DNA of 64,000 bases, from contig CAMYOL010000076.1 in the NCBI GenBank assembly GCA_947260005.1, positions 1 to 64,000 on the forward strand, given 5' to 3'. Origin of the DNA: an uncultured Ectothiorhodospiraceae bacterium. GTDB taxonomy: Bacteria; Pseudomonadota; Gammaproteobacteria; UBA6429; Thiohalophilaceae. Below are positions 15,782 to 25,277 of the stretch, in pieces. Below the pieces are notes generated by a model. That model saw nothing but the letters and a program-made list of their open reading frames with translations, did not search any database and was not told the DNA's origin. A program made the translations under genes and the position numbers. Each line of letters starts with the position of its first letter. The first letter of the stretch is position 1.

Positions 15782-16186
15782 ATGAAGAAGAAGTTGGGAT
15801 ACTTTGTTGTCGCCTATTTTGTGATTACCATGCTGTGGGCATATTCATGGCACATGCTCTGGTTTCACGAACTTTATGTATCCTGGGGAGCCTTTCAGCG
15901 TGAACAACCAATCATACAACTTGGTATTGCTGCCACCCTCATTCAAGGCATTGTCATTGGTTATCTGTATCCTTTTTATTACAAGGGCGGCACAGCTGTC
16001 GTTCAGGGAATCAAATTTAACCTTGTAATTGGTTTGATGACCTATACTGCGATGGGGTTTGCGACTGCTGCAAAATTTCAGATCGAACCGATTTCTGTAT
16101 TTTTAATCTATCACACTGTCTTTCAGTTTATTCAGTTTATCCTGACTGGAACGGCACTCGGTCTGATCTACAAACCATCAACTTAA
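15782..16186 (+). CDS. four-helix inner-membrane protein of unknown function
   Basis: The 134-residue protein is nearly all membrane: hydrophobic segments at about 7-24, 46-65, 80-98 and 108-128. The first contains a Trp/His-rich end (WAYSWHMLWFHELY). It resembles small DUF1761-like membrane proteins in size and layout, though this is not certain. It is the first gene of a two-gene unit controlled by the divergent HxlR regulator; the second gene follows after 19 bases. A role in responding to the signal sensed by HxlR is inferred. Confidence 0.75.
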   Translation: MKKKLGYFVVAYFVITMLWAYSWHMLWFHELYVSWGAFQREQPIIQLGIAATLIQGIVIGYLYPFYYKGGTAVVQGIKFNLVIGLMTYTAMGFATAAKFQIEPISVFLIYHTVFQFIQFILTGTALGLIYKPST

Positions 16187-16205
16187 AAACTAAGAGGAAA
16201 TTAAC

Positions 16206-16523
16206 ATGCCTCAATTTATCTTCACATATCACGGCGGGAAAAAACCAGAGACTCCTGAAGAAGGCCAAAAGGGAATGGAAAAATGGAAAGCCTGGGCAGC
16301 CAGCCTTGGCCCAGCCCTAATCAACCCAGGGACACCGGTAGGAATGACCAAGGTCCTCACAGCCGATGGGGTTTCTAGTGCTCCTTCGGTTCACCCTATT
16401 GATGGTTTTTCAATTATTGAAGCTAACAACATGGATGCGGCACTTACATTATTAAAAGACTGTCCGCACTTTGATTTCGAAGGCACATTGGAAGTGTCAG
16501 AAATGATGCAAATGCCGTCTTAG
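16206..16523 (+). CDS. YCII-family protein
   Basis: The 105-residue protein has the ferredoxin-like YCII pattern: MPQFIFTYHGGKKPETPEE, WKAWAASLGPALINPGTPVG, and the strand-helix GFSIIEANNMDAALTLLKDC followed by PHF. YCII proteins are small dimers; some have enzyme activity on chlorinated aromatics and most are uncharacterised. AGAGGAAA lies 5 bases before the ATG. It is co-transcribed with the membrane protein upstream and ends at a strong terminator. Confidence 0.85.
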   Translation: MPQFIFTYHGGKKPETPEEGQKGMEKWKAWAASLGPALINPGTPVGMTKVLTADGVSSAPSVHPIDGFSIIEANNMDAALTLLKDCPHFDFEGTLEVSEMMQMPS

Positions 16524-16554
16524 CTAAAAGTTTTTAAAAGATACCAAACATTAA

Positions 16555-16610
16555 CGGGGTTAGAAGATTATTCACGGTTTTTTTTAAATCTTATTCTCTA
16601 ACCCCGCTTT
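16555..16610 (+). terminator. rho-independent terminator of the HxlR-controlled unit
   Basis: CGGGGTTAGA (16555-16564) and TCTAACCCCG (16597-16606) pair perfectly, with an inner AGAT/ATCT, and CTTTTG follows. It begins 31 bases after the YCII-family stop codon. Confidence 0.7.
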
Positions 16611-16750
16611 TGTTCAAGCATTCTACCGGCATAGAAATAGAATTGTGGAATGCTGCCTTTTGGGCTATGAAACAAAATTTCATAATCTTGTGATAGGAAT
16701 GTGATGATTTTTACCTAGTCTTGACTCTCAATATATTCGGGAGGGTCACC

Positions 16751-17815
16751 ATGATAAAATTACGGAAATTATTACTTACCATCTTAACACTAAGTCTAGG
16801 CATATTATTAATACAGACATCGAATGCAAGTGGAGAAGGTTACCACCGAGCAAAAGACAGAGGTTCAATTGTCATTGCCAACCGGGCATCCGGAACTATC
16901 TCTATTATCGATGTGAATAGCGACATCGTGCGTCAAACCATCGCTTTACCAGATGCAGCTAATCCTTCACAACCGATGTATGTCACGCATTCACCCAGGG
17001 CCAGGCGTGTGTTCGTAGGTGATCGCGGAAATAACCGCATAGTTATATTTGATGATCAAGACTTTGATTTTGAGACTTCTATTCCTGCTGGAAACGGCGT
17101 CTTTCACATGTGGTCGGATCCCACTGACAATCAGTTATGGGTTAATAATGATATCGATAATACAGCAACGGTTATCGATCCCATTACACTGGAAGTGTTA
17201 GCCACCGTCGCTATGCCAGAAGACCTGGTCGCATTAGGAGGAAAACCTCATGATGTTATTCTGAATCCCAACGGCCGTTCCGCTTTTGTAAGCATGGTCG
17301 GCTTTGCTGGAGAAAATGACTATGTCGTCAAATATGACACGGATAGCTTTTCTGAAGTAGCACGCACCGAAGTTGGTAAAGATCCACATGTATCTTTAAC
17401 ACGTCGTAACAAACTTTTGTATGTCCCGACTCAAAATAATAATGCCGTGTATATACTGAAACGAAAAGATTTGTCAGTAGTCAAGATTCTTGATGTACCA
17501 GGCGCACATGGTGCCGGTATGACTCGACGCGGCAAGACATTCTATACGACGAATATATCAGGTGGCGGTGTTAACGGCCTGTATACCATCGACACAAAAA
17601 CAAATACTTTAATCGGTGATGCTGTTAATACACCTCTACCAACACCACATAACATCGCCCTGACTTCACGTGGTAGTAAACTTTATATTACCCATTCAGG
17701 TGCAACAGCCGATCAAGTCTCAGTCTATCGTATTGATAAAAGAAGTCGCCTACCTGAACTGATAACCACTGTGACGGTTGGATTAAACCCGTTCGGTCTG
17801 GCATTTATACGGTAA
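16751..17815 (+). CDS. secreted YncE-like beta-propeller protein
   Basis: The 354-residue protein has a signal peptide (about residues 1-26, ending SNASG). The mature part consists of YVTN-type repeats: IVIANRASGTISIIDVNS, LWVNNDIDNTATVIDPITLE, AFVSMVGFAGENDYVVKYD, LLYVPTQNNNAVYILKRK and GLYTIDTKTN, ending GLNPFGLAFIR. These form a seven-bladed propeller as in YncE. Family members bind DNA, metal or partner proteins in the periplasm, and the role here is unknown. The start at 16751 follows GGGAGGG; the frame is open to 16721. A single gene with its own hairpin terminator. Confidence 0.85.
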   Translation: MIKLRKLLLTILTLSLGILLIQTSNASGEGYHRAKDRGSIVIANRASGTISIIDVNSDIVRQTIALPDAANPSQPMYVTHSPRARRVFVGDRGNNRIVIFDDQDFDFETSIPAGNGVFHMWSDPTDNQLWVNNDIDNTATVIDPITLEVLATVAMPEDLVALGGKPHDVILNPNGRSAFVSMVGFAGENDYVVKYDTDSFSEVARTEVGKDPHVSLTRRNKLLYVPTQNNNAVYILKRKDLSVVKILDVPGAHGAGMTRRGKTFYTTNISGGGVNGLYTIDTKTNTLIGDAVNTPLPTPHNIALTSRGSKLYITHSGATADQVSVYRIDKRSRLPELITTVTVGLNPFGLAFIR

Positions 17816-17829
17816 TAGATAATTGATCT

Positions 17830-17851
17830 GGGGCGTATTCACGCCCCACTC
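17830..17851 (+). terminator. terminator between convergent genes
   Basis: GGGGCGT-ATTC-ACGCCCC is a perfect 7-bp GC-rich stem 14 bases after the propeller stop codon, followed by ACTCTTTT. Confidence 0.75.
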
Positions 17852-17868
17852 TTTTAAAGTAACTTTAT

Positions 17869-18492
17869 TTAATCCGATTCATTAACTCCATCAAATCGGT
17901 CCGTAACCATCACATCATTCAACGGCAACTGTCCGGGCTTGGGCCAGGCGTCTTTAGTGCCTTTACCGATTGCAATCATAAAAGCAATGCTATGATCACT
18001 GGGTAAATTAATAATCTTAGCAACCGCATCGAAATCAAAGCCATCCATCGGACAACTTTTATATCCCAGCTCCTCAGCAAGTAACATGATGGTCTGTCCA
18101 ATCAAACCACAAGAGCGCATCCCTTCATCGCGTATAACTTGTGGTTTGTCACGATAATAACTATCGATTGCCGGAACCAGAAAATCCTGCACTTCCTGGG
18201 GTGCATTGTGCCAATATCGATGTGGCTCCTGTTCCCAGGCCTTGTTATCAAAACACAGAACCAATAACTCTGAAGCGTCTGTAATCTGCGCCTGATCCCA
18301 GGCTACAGCGCGAATAGCTTTACGTTGTTCTGGATCTGAGACATGGACAAAACGCCAATTCTGAATATTAAATGCAGTAGGAGCAAGAATTGCGTGCTCC
18401 ATTAATGTCTGAAAAATTTCTTCAGGCATTTTATGCTCAGGGTCATACCATTTAATGGCACGCCGAGTGCGTATCGCTTCACTAACTTTCAT
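17869..18492 (-). CDS. nitroreductase-family FMN enzyme
   Basis: The 207-residue protein has the nitroreductase pattern: the N-terminal IRTRRAIKWYDPEHKMPEE, which binds FMN phosphate through RTRR, APTAFNIQNWRFVHVSDPEQ, and a C-terminal region with MIAIGKG. Such dimers use NAD(P)H to reduce nitro compounds, quinones or flavins. The start at 18492 has AAGGAGAAA just before it; the frame continues upstream to 18519 without support. It is a single gene, and no regulator is adjacent. Confidence 0.9.
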   Translation of the reverse strand: MKVSEAIRTRRAIKWYDPEHKMPEEIFQTLMEHAILAPTAFNIQNWRFVHVSDPEQRKAIRAVAWDQAQITDASELLVLCFDNKAWEQEPHRYWHNAPQEVQDFLVPAIDSYYRDKPQVIRDEGMRSCGLIGQTIMLLAEELGYKSCPMDGFDFDAVAKIINLPSDHSIAFMIAIGKGTKDAWPKPGQLPLNDVMVTDRFDGVNESD

Positions 18493-18650
18493 GATTTTCT
18501 CCTTATGAATTAACAGCACTTTAGCTGCTCGTTATCAAACCAAACTAACGGTTGTTAGAATGGTAACTTGAAATTGACTATTGAATGACATTTTCTCTCT
18601 CCATATCGTTTGCTTTATAGCGTTAATGCATGCAGAGATAAAAAGGTTGC

Positions 18651-18678
18651 CGATTACCGATTACCGATTACCGATTAC
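18651..18678. repeat. short tandem repeat, 4 x CGATTAC
   Basis: Four exact copies of CGATTAC in a row lie in the gap between the nitroreductase start and the decayed fragment at 18.8 kb. The array is short and its copy number is probably variable. Confidence 0.9.
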
Positions 18679-18822
18679 TTTTTTTATAATGTTTCTCCAC
18701 ATGTTTTTTTTGATGACTGTCGTAAATTTAAAATTAATATTTTACTTTGTTTAGACTAGATCTAAGAATGTGTCTAGATTTTTGGTTGGGGTGTCCGCTG
18801 TCCAACCTTTTTCAAAACCTGA

Positions 18823-18999
18823 AAAATTTTAATAAAACGACATCCACATGCAGGAGAAAGTTCGAATGAATGCATAAACATTTTATATAGGTATAGCGGT
18901 GAAGAACGTATGGGCGTCATGGCGGGACTGGACAATCCGCTGGGTTCTCCCTTTATGGTGGGTGCGGCACAACGTGCCTGGCTTAAGATGGAGTGGTAA
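18823..18999 (+). pseudogene. C-terminal fragment of an unidentified gene
   Basis: A frame opens after a TGA at 18820 and runs to TAA 18997-18999, ending GVMAGLDNPLGSPFMVGAAQ and then RAWLKMEW. The composition is clearly protein-like, and the stretch GLDNPLGSPFMVGAAQRAW looks like a conserved C-terminus. There is no suitable start and nothing homologous upstream, so only the tail remains. It lies 138 bases before the broken cytochrome c gene and may have been its operon partner. I cannot name the family. Confidence 0.45.
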
Positions 19000-19137
19000 C
19001 AGCACAATTCATTTCAATTTTCCTGAGAACCAAACTCGTAGCGCAGCCTTCAATAAAAAACGTAAAAGGCCGGAAGACACACGTTACCAACACAAAATAA
19101 TTCCACCACAAAAGCATTATTAAACAAGGAACCGTTC

Positions 19138-19545
19138 ATGAACAAACAACACGTATTGATACTACTGTGCTCGGGTGTATTTAGTGTGATAACCGGGTCA
19201 ACAAGTACTGATGAATTCACTAAACAGGATTTAAAACTCTGGCAGGATGAATATATGTCGGCAGTAAAAAAAGGTCGTGAAGTCTTTACTGATCCGAAAT
19301 TAGGAACAAATGGCGTTGTCTGTGCTCAGTGTCACCCCAATGGCAGTAATACGCACCCTGAGACCTATCCCAAGTTTCAAAAACAGTTTGGCCAAATTAC
19401 ACAAATGTGGGAAATGGTTAACTAGTGTATCCATAATCCATTAGAGGGCGAAGACCTGGCGGCTGATGACCCGAGGATGTCTGCCATCCTGACTTACATG
19501 GCACACGAAAGACGGGGTAAGAAACTCACACCTGGCAAACATTGA
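19138..19545 (+). pseudogene. secreted cytochrome c gene with in-frame TAG
   Basis: From ATG 19138 the frame gives a signal peptide, then AVKKGREVFTDPKLGTNGVV, the heme site CAQCHPNGSNTHPETYPKF, then QMWEMVN and TAG at 19423-19425. The same frame continues CIHNPLEGEDLAADDPRM and ends PGKH TGA at 19545. Monoheme cytochromes of this type read (M/L)WEMINWCI.NPLEG, so the TAG replaces the conserved Trp; TGG to TAG is one base. The full protein would be 135 residues. The heme is still encoded, but the C-terminal helix is lost unless the stop is read through or is a sequencing error. Confidence 0.72.
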
Positions 19546-19782
19546 CTATAAAATTGGCGATGGCAAGTGCGAATAGTTTATATTTGTCATCGCCCTAGCG
19601 AGATCTAAAGTGTTTTCTCATATTTAATTAAACCTGGAACATTCAAGATGGAAAACTGTATTCTTTAATAAAATCACAAAGCAATCAATTACTGAACACG
19701 ACGTCCTAACCGCTTACTGATTCATATAACTCAATTCGGCATGCAAATCATTTCTCTCTGACTAATGTTATATAATTATTGT

Positions 19783-22700
19783 CTAGCGGATTAATTCATC
19801 CAACTTGTGTGGTCTGTCAATACCATACCCTTGCAGATAATCAACTCCAATACCTTTAAGAATTTCGATAGATTCATCGTCCTGAACAAATTCCGCAATA
19901 ACTTTTTTCTCCATAAAATGGCCTATTTCACATATAGATTTAACAACTGCATAATCATTGCGATTATTAACAATATCCTTAATAAAAACACCATCAATTT
20001 TAAGATAATCAACGGGTAAACTCTTTAGGTAAGAATATGAGGACATTCCAGTACCAAAATCGTCAAGCGCAAATTTGCACCCTGTAGCTTTAATGGTTTG
20101 TATAAAATCCGCAGTATCTGATAAATTGGTAACACCTGCCGTCTCTGTGACTTCAAAGCAAATTTTTTCAATTGGTACTGATGTTTTATTCTCTTGCTGA
20201 TAGATGAACTCGATCAGCTGTTCGTTATTGAGTGATTGTCCTGATAAATTAATACTGAACGCAGAAACATCGGTTACCATATCTTCGTATTTAGCTAACC
20301 ATTGAAAAGCATTTTTAATTACCCACCGATCTACCGCCACCATACGATTATGATGTTCAGCTGCCTGAATAAAATCACCAAGTGATTTATTACCACCCAG
20401 TTCGTCAGAAATTCCCAGCAAAATTTCATAGTGTGACCGTTGATCAAGATGTGGCTGAGTAGGAGCAATTTTTTGACATCGCAAAAATAAGGCGTCTTCA
20501 TCAAGGGCTTTGTCAATTTTAGTTGCCCATTCCATATCTTTTTTGCGCCGTGATAATCTATTTGATCCTATATGAGCAATTTGAATCTGGTTGCCACCCG
20601 ATTCCTTCGCAATAATGCAACTGGATTCTGCGGTCTGGAAGAGCGAAGCAGCATCGTCTGAATTTGCAGTAACGATAGCGATACCCGTACACAATGTTAC
20701 CGCCATGCGGTTATCTTGCCATTCGAATCGATAGTCTATAAATTTATCCATGATATCTTCGATTAATTCCACAGCATCATCCATCGATGTTTTTTGTAAC
20801 AAAAGTGCGAATTGATCGGCACCAATCCTGGAAAGGGCATTTTGTTCCTCAATGTGAGTATTGATTAATCCAACAACCTCTTTTAATAATTTGTCACCTG
20901 CATCGTACCCATAGCTTGTGTTGATTACCTTGAAATTGTCAATATCGATATAACATACTGCGTGTTTGCTCTTACTTTGCTTTGCATCATCGACAGCATG
21001 TTGAATACAATTTATGAATTCACGTCGATTAATTAGTCCTGTTAGTTCATCGTGCGATGACTGAAATAAAAGCTGTTGATGCAACTTTTGCAGCATGCTG
21101 TATTGTGCGCGATCCATTGCTGGATTGTCAGTTCCGTCCAGTACCATCGCCTTTCCTGAGCGAAACATATCAGCAAGTTCAAGATTTGTTGTGATTTTAT
21201 CTTTGCGGCCCATTACGTTGACAAATACAAGTTTCCCCTTGCGCGGTGCAATCCAGGCCACTTTCAGTCGCTTGTAATTATCACTGTCATCATCAAATAG
21301 AACCCAGTGATTTTCTTTTAAACGCGAAACCATTCGAAACCATTTGTCGTGTTCTTCTTCAACTTCGTCAATACTATCAACACTGGATTTTTCATTCGTA
21401 TTCTCTCTTTCTTCCTTAATAGCCTCAGCGACAACTTCCTTAATATTCTTTTCAAAGGATTGTTGTTGGACATTAATAAGTATATCCAGTTGTTGCACTG
21501 CTCGAAGAAAAACTTGTGTAGTACCGTCAAATTCCTTATTAACAAGATTAATGATCCAATTGAAGGCTTGTTTAACTGCTGCCTGTTCTTCTTTATCTTC
21601 TGCACTGGCAAGCACTTCGAGTTCTGCAAGTTTATTAATGACATCCCGAACCACATGATTTTTATCAGTAAATATTTTCTCATCTAATAAAGCCATTTTC
21701 ATGATCGGCGCGGTCAGATTCTCGAGCCATGGACGGACGCTATGTGCAACTTGCATATCATTTAACAATGATTTAAAAACATTTTCAGTTACATCAATAA
21801 TACGCCCTTGCTGTACACTTAATGTCTTAGCAGAACTATCACCATCTTTCCTGGTAAGTTTTTCATTCAGTTTATTACGAAACTCTTCCAGACTTTTACC
21901 ATCACCTGTTACTACTTTAGCTGGTGTCACTATGTTACCAATCACGTCTAACACTTCTTCAGTACTATAAAAGTCTGACTGATTATTAACACTCTCTTGA
22001 ATCGAATAACGTTCACCCTCAAGTTTTGGTAAACTCGTTGAAGCAATACTAGAACTACTTGTGACTTTAATTTGATGCTGTAGGTTTCTTATCTCTCCAA
22101 CTAATTCGTAAAGAGACTGTTGTGAAATTTTGTTATCAGATTTTATTTTTTCAGATTCAGTTAAAATAGCTTTATCATCACCTGTATTAACCGAGTCATT
22201 TTTTTGTGAAATATTATCAGTTGTTATTTTATCTTTATCTACTATTGATCTTTCTGATTTTCTGGCATAAGAGACTATATCTTTAAGGTTGGGTAAAATA
22301 TCATTATCGATTAATACCTGGTTCATTTCTTTGTATAGGGATTCTGAAATTGATACAACAGCGGTTCGAAATGCATCATAACAAACAGGTTTTATTCTAT
22401 CGTCAAACTCCATAGTCTCGAGCATATTCTGAAAACTATTAGCAAATAAAGCAGGTCCATACGGGTTGTTACGTCTATCAACATACTCTCCATATAGGTA
22501 GCCCAATCTATGTTCGATTCCGCTTAGCAGTTGCGAATATTCACTTTCAATATTGTTTATAATCTTTGAATTGGCAAGCCAGATATTGAATTCTTCATCA
22601 CTAATCAGCTGGAGTGAACTGGCGGTGTTTTCATCATAAAACTCACTAATGTCGTCTTTTTTTAATGTCTGGATGCCTTCTAATGAAGTTTCTATTTCTG

Positions 22701-23331
22701 ATATAAATGTAGTAATAATAAAATTTTTGTTCTTGGTGATGGTTTCAACAGCCTTAAACATCATATTTTCAATACCAATATCATTTTCATCTTTTACTGA
22801 ATTTAACAGATTTTCAACTGCTAACATCACGAAATTATCGAGCAAGGGTTGAAGGTGTCCCTTAATAATAGAATTACAATTATTTAAAATTTCATTGAGC
22901 TGTCTTGAATTAAATTGTTCCTGGGCAACATTTTCGTTAGTTATACAATTATTTTGCCGAACAGGTTGCACGTTAAGTTCAGAATGCTTCTGTAAAGCCT
23001 TTAATGCAATTTGATCGGGATTCATGAAGGAAACACCCAAACTGTCCTGATCTGCACGAACTACCTGGGCTCGCATGCGAAAATCATCGCCATCAATCTT
23101 AAGAGTGATGAGACAGAGACTCATTTCAAGTGATTTATCAGCAGGGAGCAAACAATCTGGCGGAAAGGCTATCAATAGGCCACCAGGGCAATAATCACGA
23201 GCCTCTCCACTATGTTTTTCTAATCCCGCAAATTTAATTTCTACCGGTACGGATATAGGATGCCGGGTATGAGCACGACGTTCTCTACCAGTTGGGGATA
23301 CGGAATTTATTGTTGATCCGGTCTGATCCAT
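19783..23331 (-). CDS. PilZ-DUF1631-GGDEF-EAL c-di-GMP protein
   Basis: The 1182-residue protein combines four regions. Residues 15-110 are PilZ, with the RxxxR c-di-GMP contact (ERRAHTRHPISVPVEI) and a modified DYCPGG in place of D-x-S-x-x-G. About 130-760 are a long helical DUF1631-like region. About 770-930 are GGDEF (SHDELTGLINRREF), whose active site reads GADQF, so cyclase activity is probably lost. About 940-1180 are EAL, with EIL in place of EAL but DDFGTGMSSYSYLKSLPVDY intact. It may bind or degrade c-di-GMP, linking it to motility or attachment. A single gene. Confidence 0.88.
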   Translation of the reverse strand: MDQTGSTINSVSPTGRERRAHTRHPISVPVEIKFAGLEKHSGEARDYCPGGLLIAFPPDCLLPADKSLEMSLCLITLKIDGDDFRMRAQVVRADQDSLGVSFMNPDQIALKALQKHSELNVQPVRQNNCITNENVAQEQFNSRQLNEILNNCNSIIKGHLQPLLDNFVMLAVENLLNSVKDENDIGIENMMFKAVETITKNKNFIITTFISEIETSLEGIQTLKKDDISEFYDENTASSLQLISDEEFNIWLANSKIINNIESEYSQLLSGIEHRLGYLYGEYVDRRNNPYGPALFANSFQNMLETMEFDDRIKPVCYDAFRTAVVSISESLYKEMNQVLIDNDILPNLKDIVSYARKSERSIVDKDKITTDNISQKNDSVNTGDDKAILTESEKIKSDNKISQQSLYELVGEIRNLQHQIKVTSSSSIASTSLPKLEGERYSIQESVNNQSDFYSTEEVLDVIGNIVTPAKVVTGDGKSLEEFRNKLNEKLTRKDGDSSAKTLSVQQGRIIDVTENVFKSLLNDMQVAHSVRPWLENLTAPIMKMALLDEKIFTDKNHVVRDVINKLAELEVLASAEDKEEQAAVKQAFNWIINLVNKEFDGTTQVFLRAVQQLDILINVQQQSFEKNIKEVVAEAIKEERENTNEKSSVDSIDEVEEEHDKWFRMVSRLKENHWVLFDDDSDNYKRLKVAWIAPRKGKLVFVNVMGRKDKITTNLELADMFRSGKAMVLDGTDNPAMDRAQYSMLQKLHQQLLFQSSHDELTGLINRREFINCIQHAVDDAKQSKSKHAVCYIDIDNFKVINTSYGYDAGDKLLKEVVGLINTHIEEQNALSRIGADQFALLLQKTSMDDAVELIEDIMDKFIDYRFEWQDNRMAVTLCTGIAIVTANSDDAASLFQTAESSCIIAKESGGNQIQIAHIGSNRLSRRKKDMEWATKIDKALDEDALFLRCQKIAPTQPHLDQRSHYEILLGISDELGGNKSLGDFIQAAEHHNRMVAVDRWVIKNAFQWLAKYEDMVTDVSAFSINLSGQSLNNEQLIEFIYQQENKTSVPIEKICFEVTETAGVTNLSDTADFIQTIKATGCKFALDDFGTGMSSYSYLKSLPVDYLKIDGVFIKDIVNNRNDYAVVKSICEIGHFMEKKVIAEFVQDDESIEILKGIGVDYLQGYGIDRPHKLDELIR

Positions 23332-23940
23332 TAACTACTTTCCAGCGACAATTTTATTCACTTCCTATTTTGTCTAACCCATAGCAACGCTAAGGGAAAA
23401 GGGACACCTTATATATATATCATCGACATGTCTGGACAGAGGCTTTAAGAGTATCGAATAAAAAAACCCAATTTTTCTAATAAATACAAACACCATTTCG
23501 CCCCACCACAAATAATTTGTTCCTTTTTACCTGTCAGGAATCACATTGGTAGAGCCCTGCTTAAATATAACCACCTGATTTTATTGCTATTTTCCAGTAC
23601 CCGTCCAACATTAAAACACCGCGTTTTGGTGTTCAATTGTGAATGCCAATTTTTAGTGGTATCAGTCAGTCGATTTAGACCAGAATCTAACCAATACTTA
23701 CTGAACGCTTCACTTCTGAATGACTAACGTGGATGCCAACTACGATGATGAATCAGAACATCTGGCGCTAACAGCTCGTTATCGCTAAACTACTCAATTC
23801 TCTAAAACTCTTTCTCTGATATTACTTATTGATGAATAGGTAAAAATAACAAACGCAGCTGAGTGCAATTATGTCCTAACTGAAAAGAGGCGGTTATGAA
23901 ATTTAGGATATATTAATATGTATTATCTATATCGCGTCTT
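23332..23940. other. 600-base intergenic region without gene
   Basis: No supported gene was found. A small dyad AACACC...GGTGTT lies at 23615-23633, and a 22-codon frame at 23720-23788 (ending HLALTARYR) has no ribosome-binding site. The region may be degraded coding DNA, but no family was recognised. Confidence 0.35.
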
Positions 23941-24303
23941 CTAAACCAGATAAAAAAACAAAACCACTGAAATATAGATCACAATGGCAATCGTGAGCAA
24001 GTAACCGATAAATCGTGACGGCGCTTCCTTGAATATATCGATTATGGATCGAGCTTGCCCAGAATCCACCCGTTCTTGATACTCTTTACGCGCCCGCTCC
24101 TGACGCTGAATCTGATAGTCATCGATTAACGCTCGGGCCTTTACCAATGGCGTCTCGTTTTTTAGCCAAATACCCGGCATCGACAAGCCCATAATTCCAG
24201 CCGAGGTTTCGTAAAAATCAATTTCGTTCTCGTTTAGCAAATCACGGATATCCTGCGCTTCATCATCCGGCACAAATCTGAGGTCAAATAATAATATAGA
24301 CAT
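23941..24303 (-). CDS. DUF6164-family membrane protein
   Basis: The 120-residue protein opens MSILLFDLRFVPDDEAQDIR, then DLLNENEIDFYETSAG, IMGLSMPGIWLK and ALIDDYQIQRQERAR, and ends in one membrane helix (YLLTIAIVIYISVVLFFYLV). This matches the small DUF6164 family common in gammaproteobacteria: a DUF2007-like soluble domain of about 85 residues fused to a C-terminal anchor. Function unknown. It is a single gene, divergent from the glutamine amidotransferase gene. Confidence 0.8.
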   Translation of the reverse strand: MSILLFDLRFVPDDEAQDIRDLLNENEIDFYETSAGIMGLSMPGIWLKNETPLVKARALIDDYQIQRQERARKEYQERVDSGQARSIIDIFKEAPSRFIGYLLTIAIVIYISVVLFFYLV

Positions 24304-24434
24304 ACGAATAACCCATAAAAACTGTTTTGTTAAATGCTATGAAGGTTAAAATAAGGCAAATCGTTCTAAATAATCTGGCCTGGCTAATCGTAACAGATAA
24401 TATAATTTTTCTCGTCCCATGCCATAATAGTTAT

Positions 24435-25202
24435 ATGACTTCCTCTAAATCTATCCTTATTCTACAACTCCGCCCTGAAGATGCGACCTCAAACAGCGAA
24501 TACGCCTGTTTTCTTAAGTATGGTGGACTAAAGACCGAGGATACATGCAGGCTCCGTATCGAAAAACACGGCATACCAGATAACCTGAATATTCACGAAT
24601 ACGCTGCCATCATCGTTGGCGGCAGCCCGTTCGATATCAGTACCCCAGCAGATCAGAAATCCACTATGCAGAAAACTATCGAAGCTGATTTTAACAGGTT
24701 ACTCAATCAAGTCGTTACCCAGGACTTCCCTTTTCTTGGTGCCTGTTCTGGAAACGGTCTACTAGGCCAATACCTCGGTACGCGTATCTCCACCCAATAC
24801 GCTGAGGCCGTAGGCTGCGTATCGTTAGATGTAACCGAAGCTGGAAAAACCGACAAATTACTCATGGGCTTACCATCACAAATTGATGTGCTACTTGGCC
24901 ATAAAGAAGCCGTCGACACCATTCCTGAAGGAGCAACCTTGCTGATGACCGGTCTTAATTGTCCAGTACAAATGTTCCGCATTGGCCAGAATGTCTATGC
25001 CACACAATTCCATCCGGAAGGCGACGCCGAGGAATTCTCATTACGAATCGACACCTACCGTAATCACGGCTACTTCGAACCACACGAAGCCAATGAATTA
25101 AAAAAGCGAGTCAGCCTGAAACCAACCCGACATGCCCAGGCGATTCTCCAGAGGTTTGTCGATACATATTATTGGCAAAGAGAACTAACTCAAATTAAAT
25201 AA
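24435..25202 (+). CDS. class-I glutamine amidotransferase (GMP synthase-like)
   Basis: The 255-residue protein is a stand-alone class-I glutaminase domain: FPFLGACSGNGLLGQYLG carries the catalytic Cys (family GxCxGxQ, here with Asn for Gln), and ATQFHPEGDAEEF carries His and Glu. The opening ILILQLRPEDATSNSEY fits the COG0518 group acting on small molecules or peptides. The start at 24435 follows alignment; codons upstream to 24327 look non-coding. No Shine-Dalgarno is present, and CATAAT ends 6 bases before the ATG, so a leaderless message is possible. Substrate unknown. Confidence 0.85.
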   Translation: MTSSKSILILQLRPEDATSNSEYACFLKYGGLKTEDTCRLRIEKHGIPDNLNIHEYAAIIVGGSPFDISTPADQKSTMQKTIEADFNRLLNQVVTQDFPFLGACSGNGLLGQYLGTRISTQYAEAVGCVSLDVTEAGKTDKLLMGLPSQIDVLLGHKEAVDTIPEGATLLMTGLNCPVQMFRIGQNVYATQFHPEGDAEEFSLRIDTYRNHGYFEPHEANELKKRVSLKPTRHAQAILQRFVDTYYWQRELTQIK

Positions 25203-25277
25203 CCGATATCACATTGATTTGATTAATCCGATGACTATATTAACAGGATATCAATATAAAGAATTAATTTATTAACT

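Noticed and set aside
18651-18678. CGATTAC array as a CRISPR
   Set aside because: The units are 7 bases and directly adjacent, with no spacers and no cas genes.
6805-19425. Reassigned stop codons as the cause of the in-frame TAA and TAG
   Set aside because: TAA and TAG both end many intact genes here (for example TAG ends fccA and the YCII-family gene), so reassignment is not plausible. Mutation or sequencing error is simpler.
23611-23788. Small coding gene in the 600-base gap after the PilZ-GGDEF-EAL gene
   Set aside because: The 22-codon frame directly follows a stop and lacks a ribosome-binding site. No family was recognised in any frame.
24401-24435. Second leaderless promoter for the glutamine amidotransferase
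   Set aside because: CATAAT lies at the right distance, but no credible -35 box could be found. It is kept as a remark in the gene entry only.
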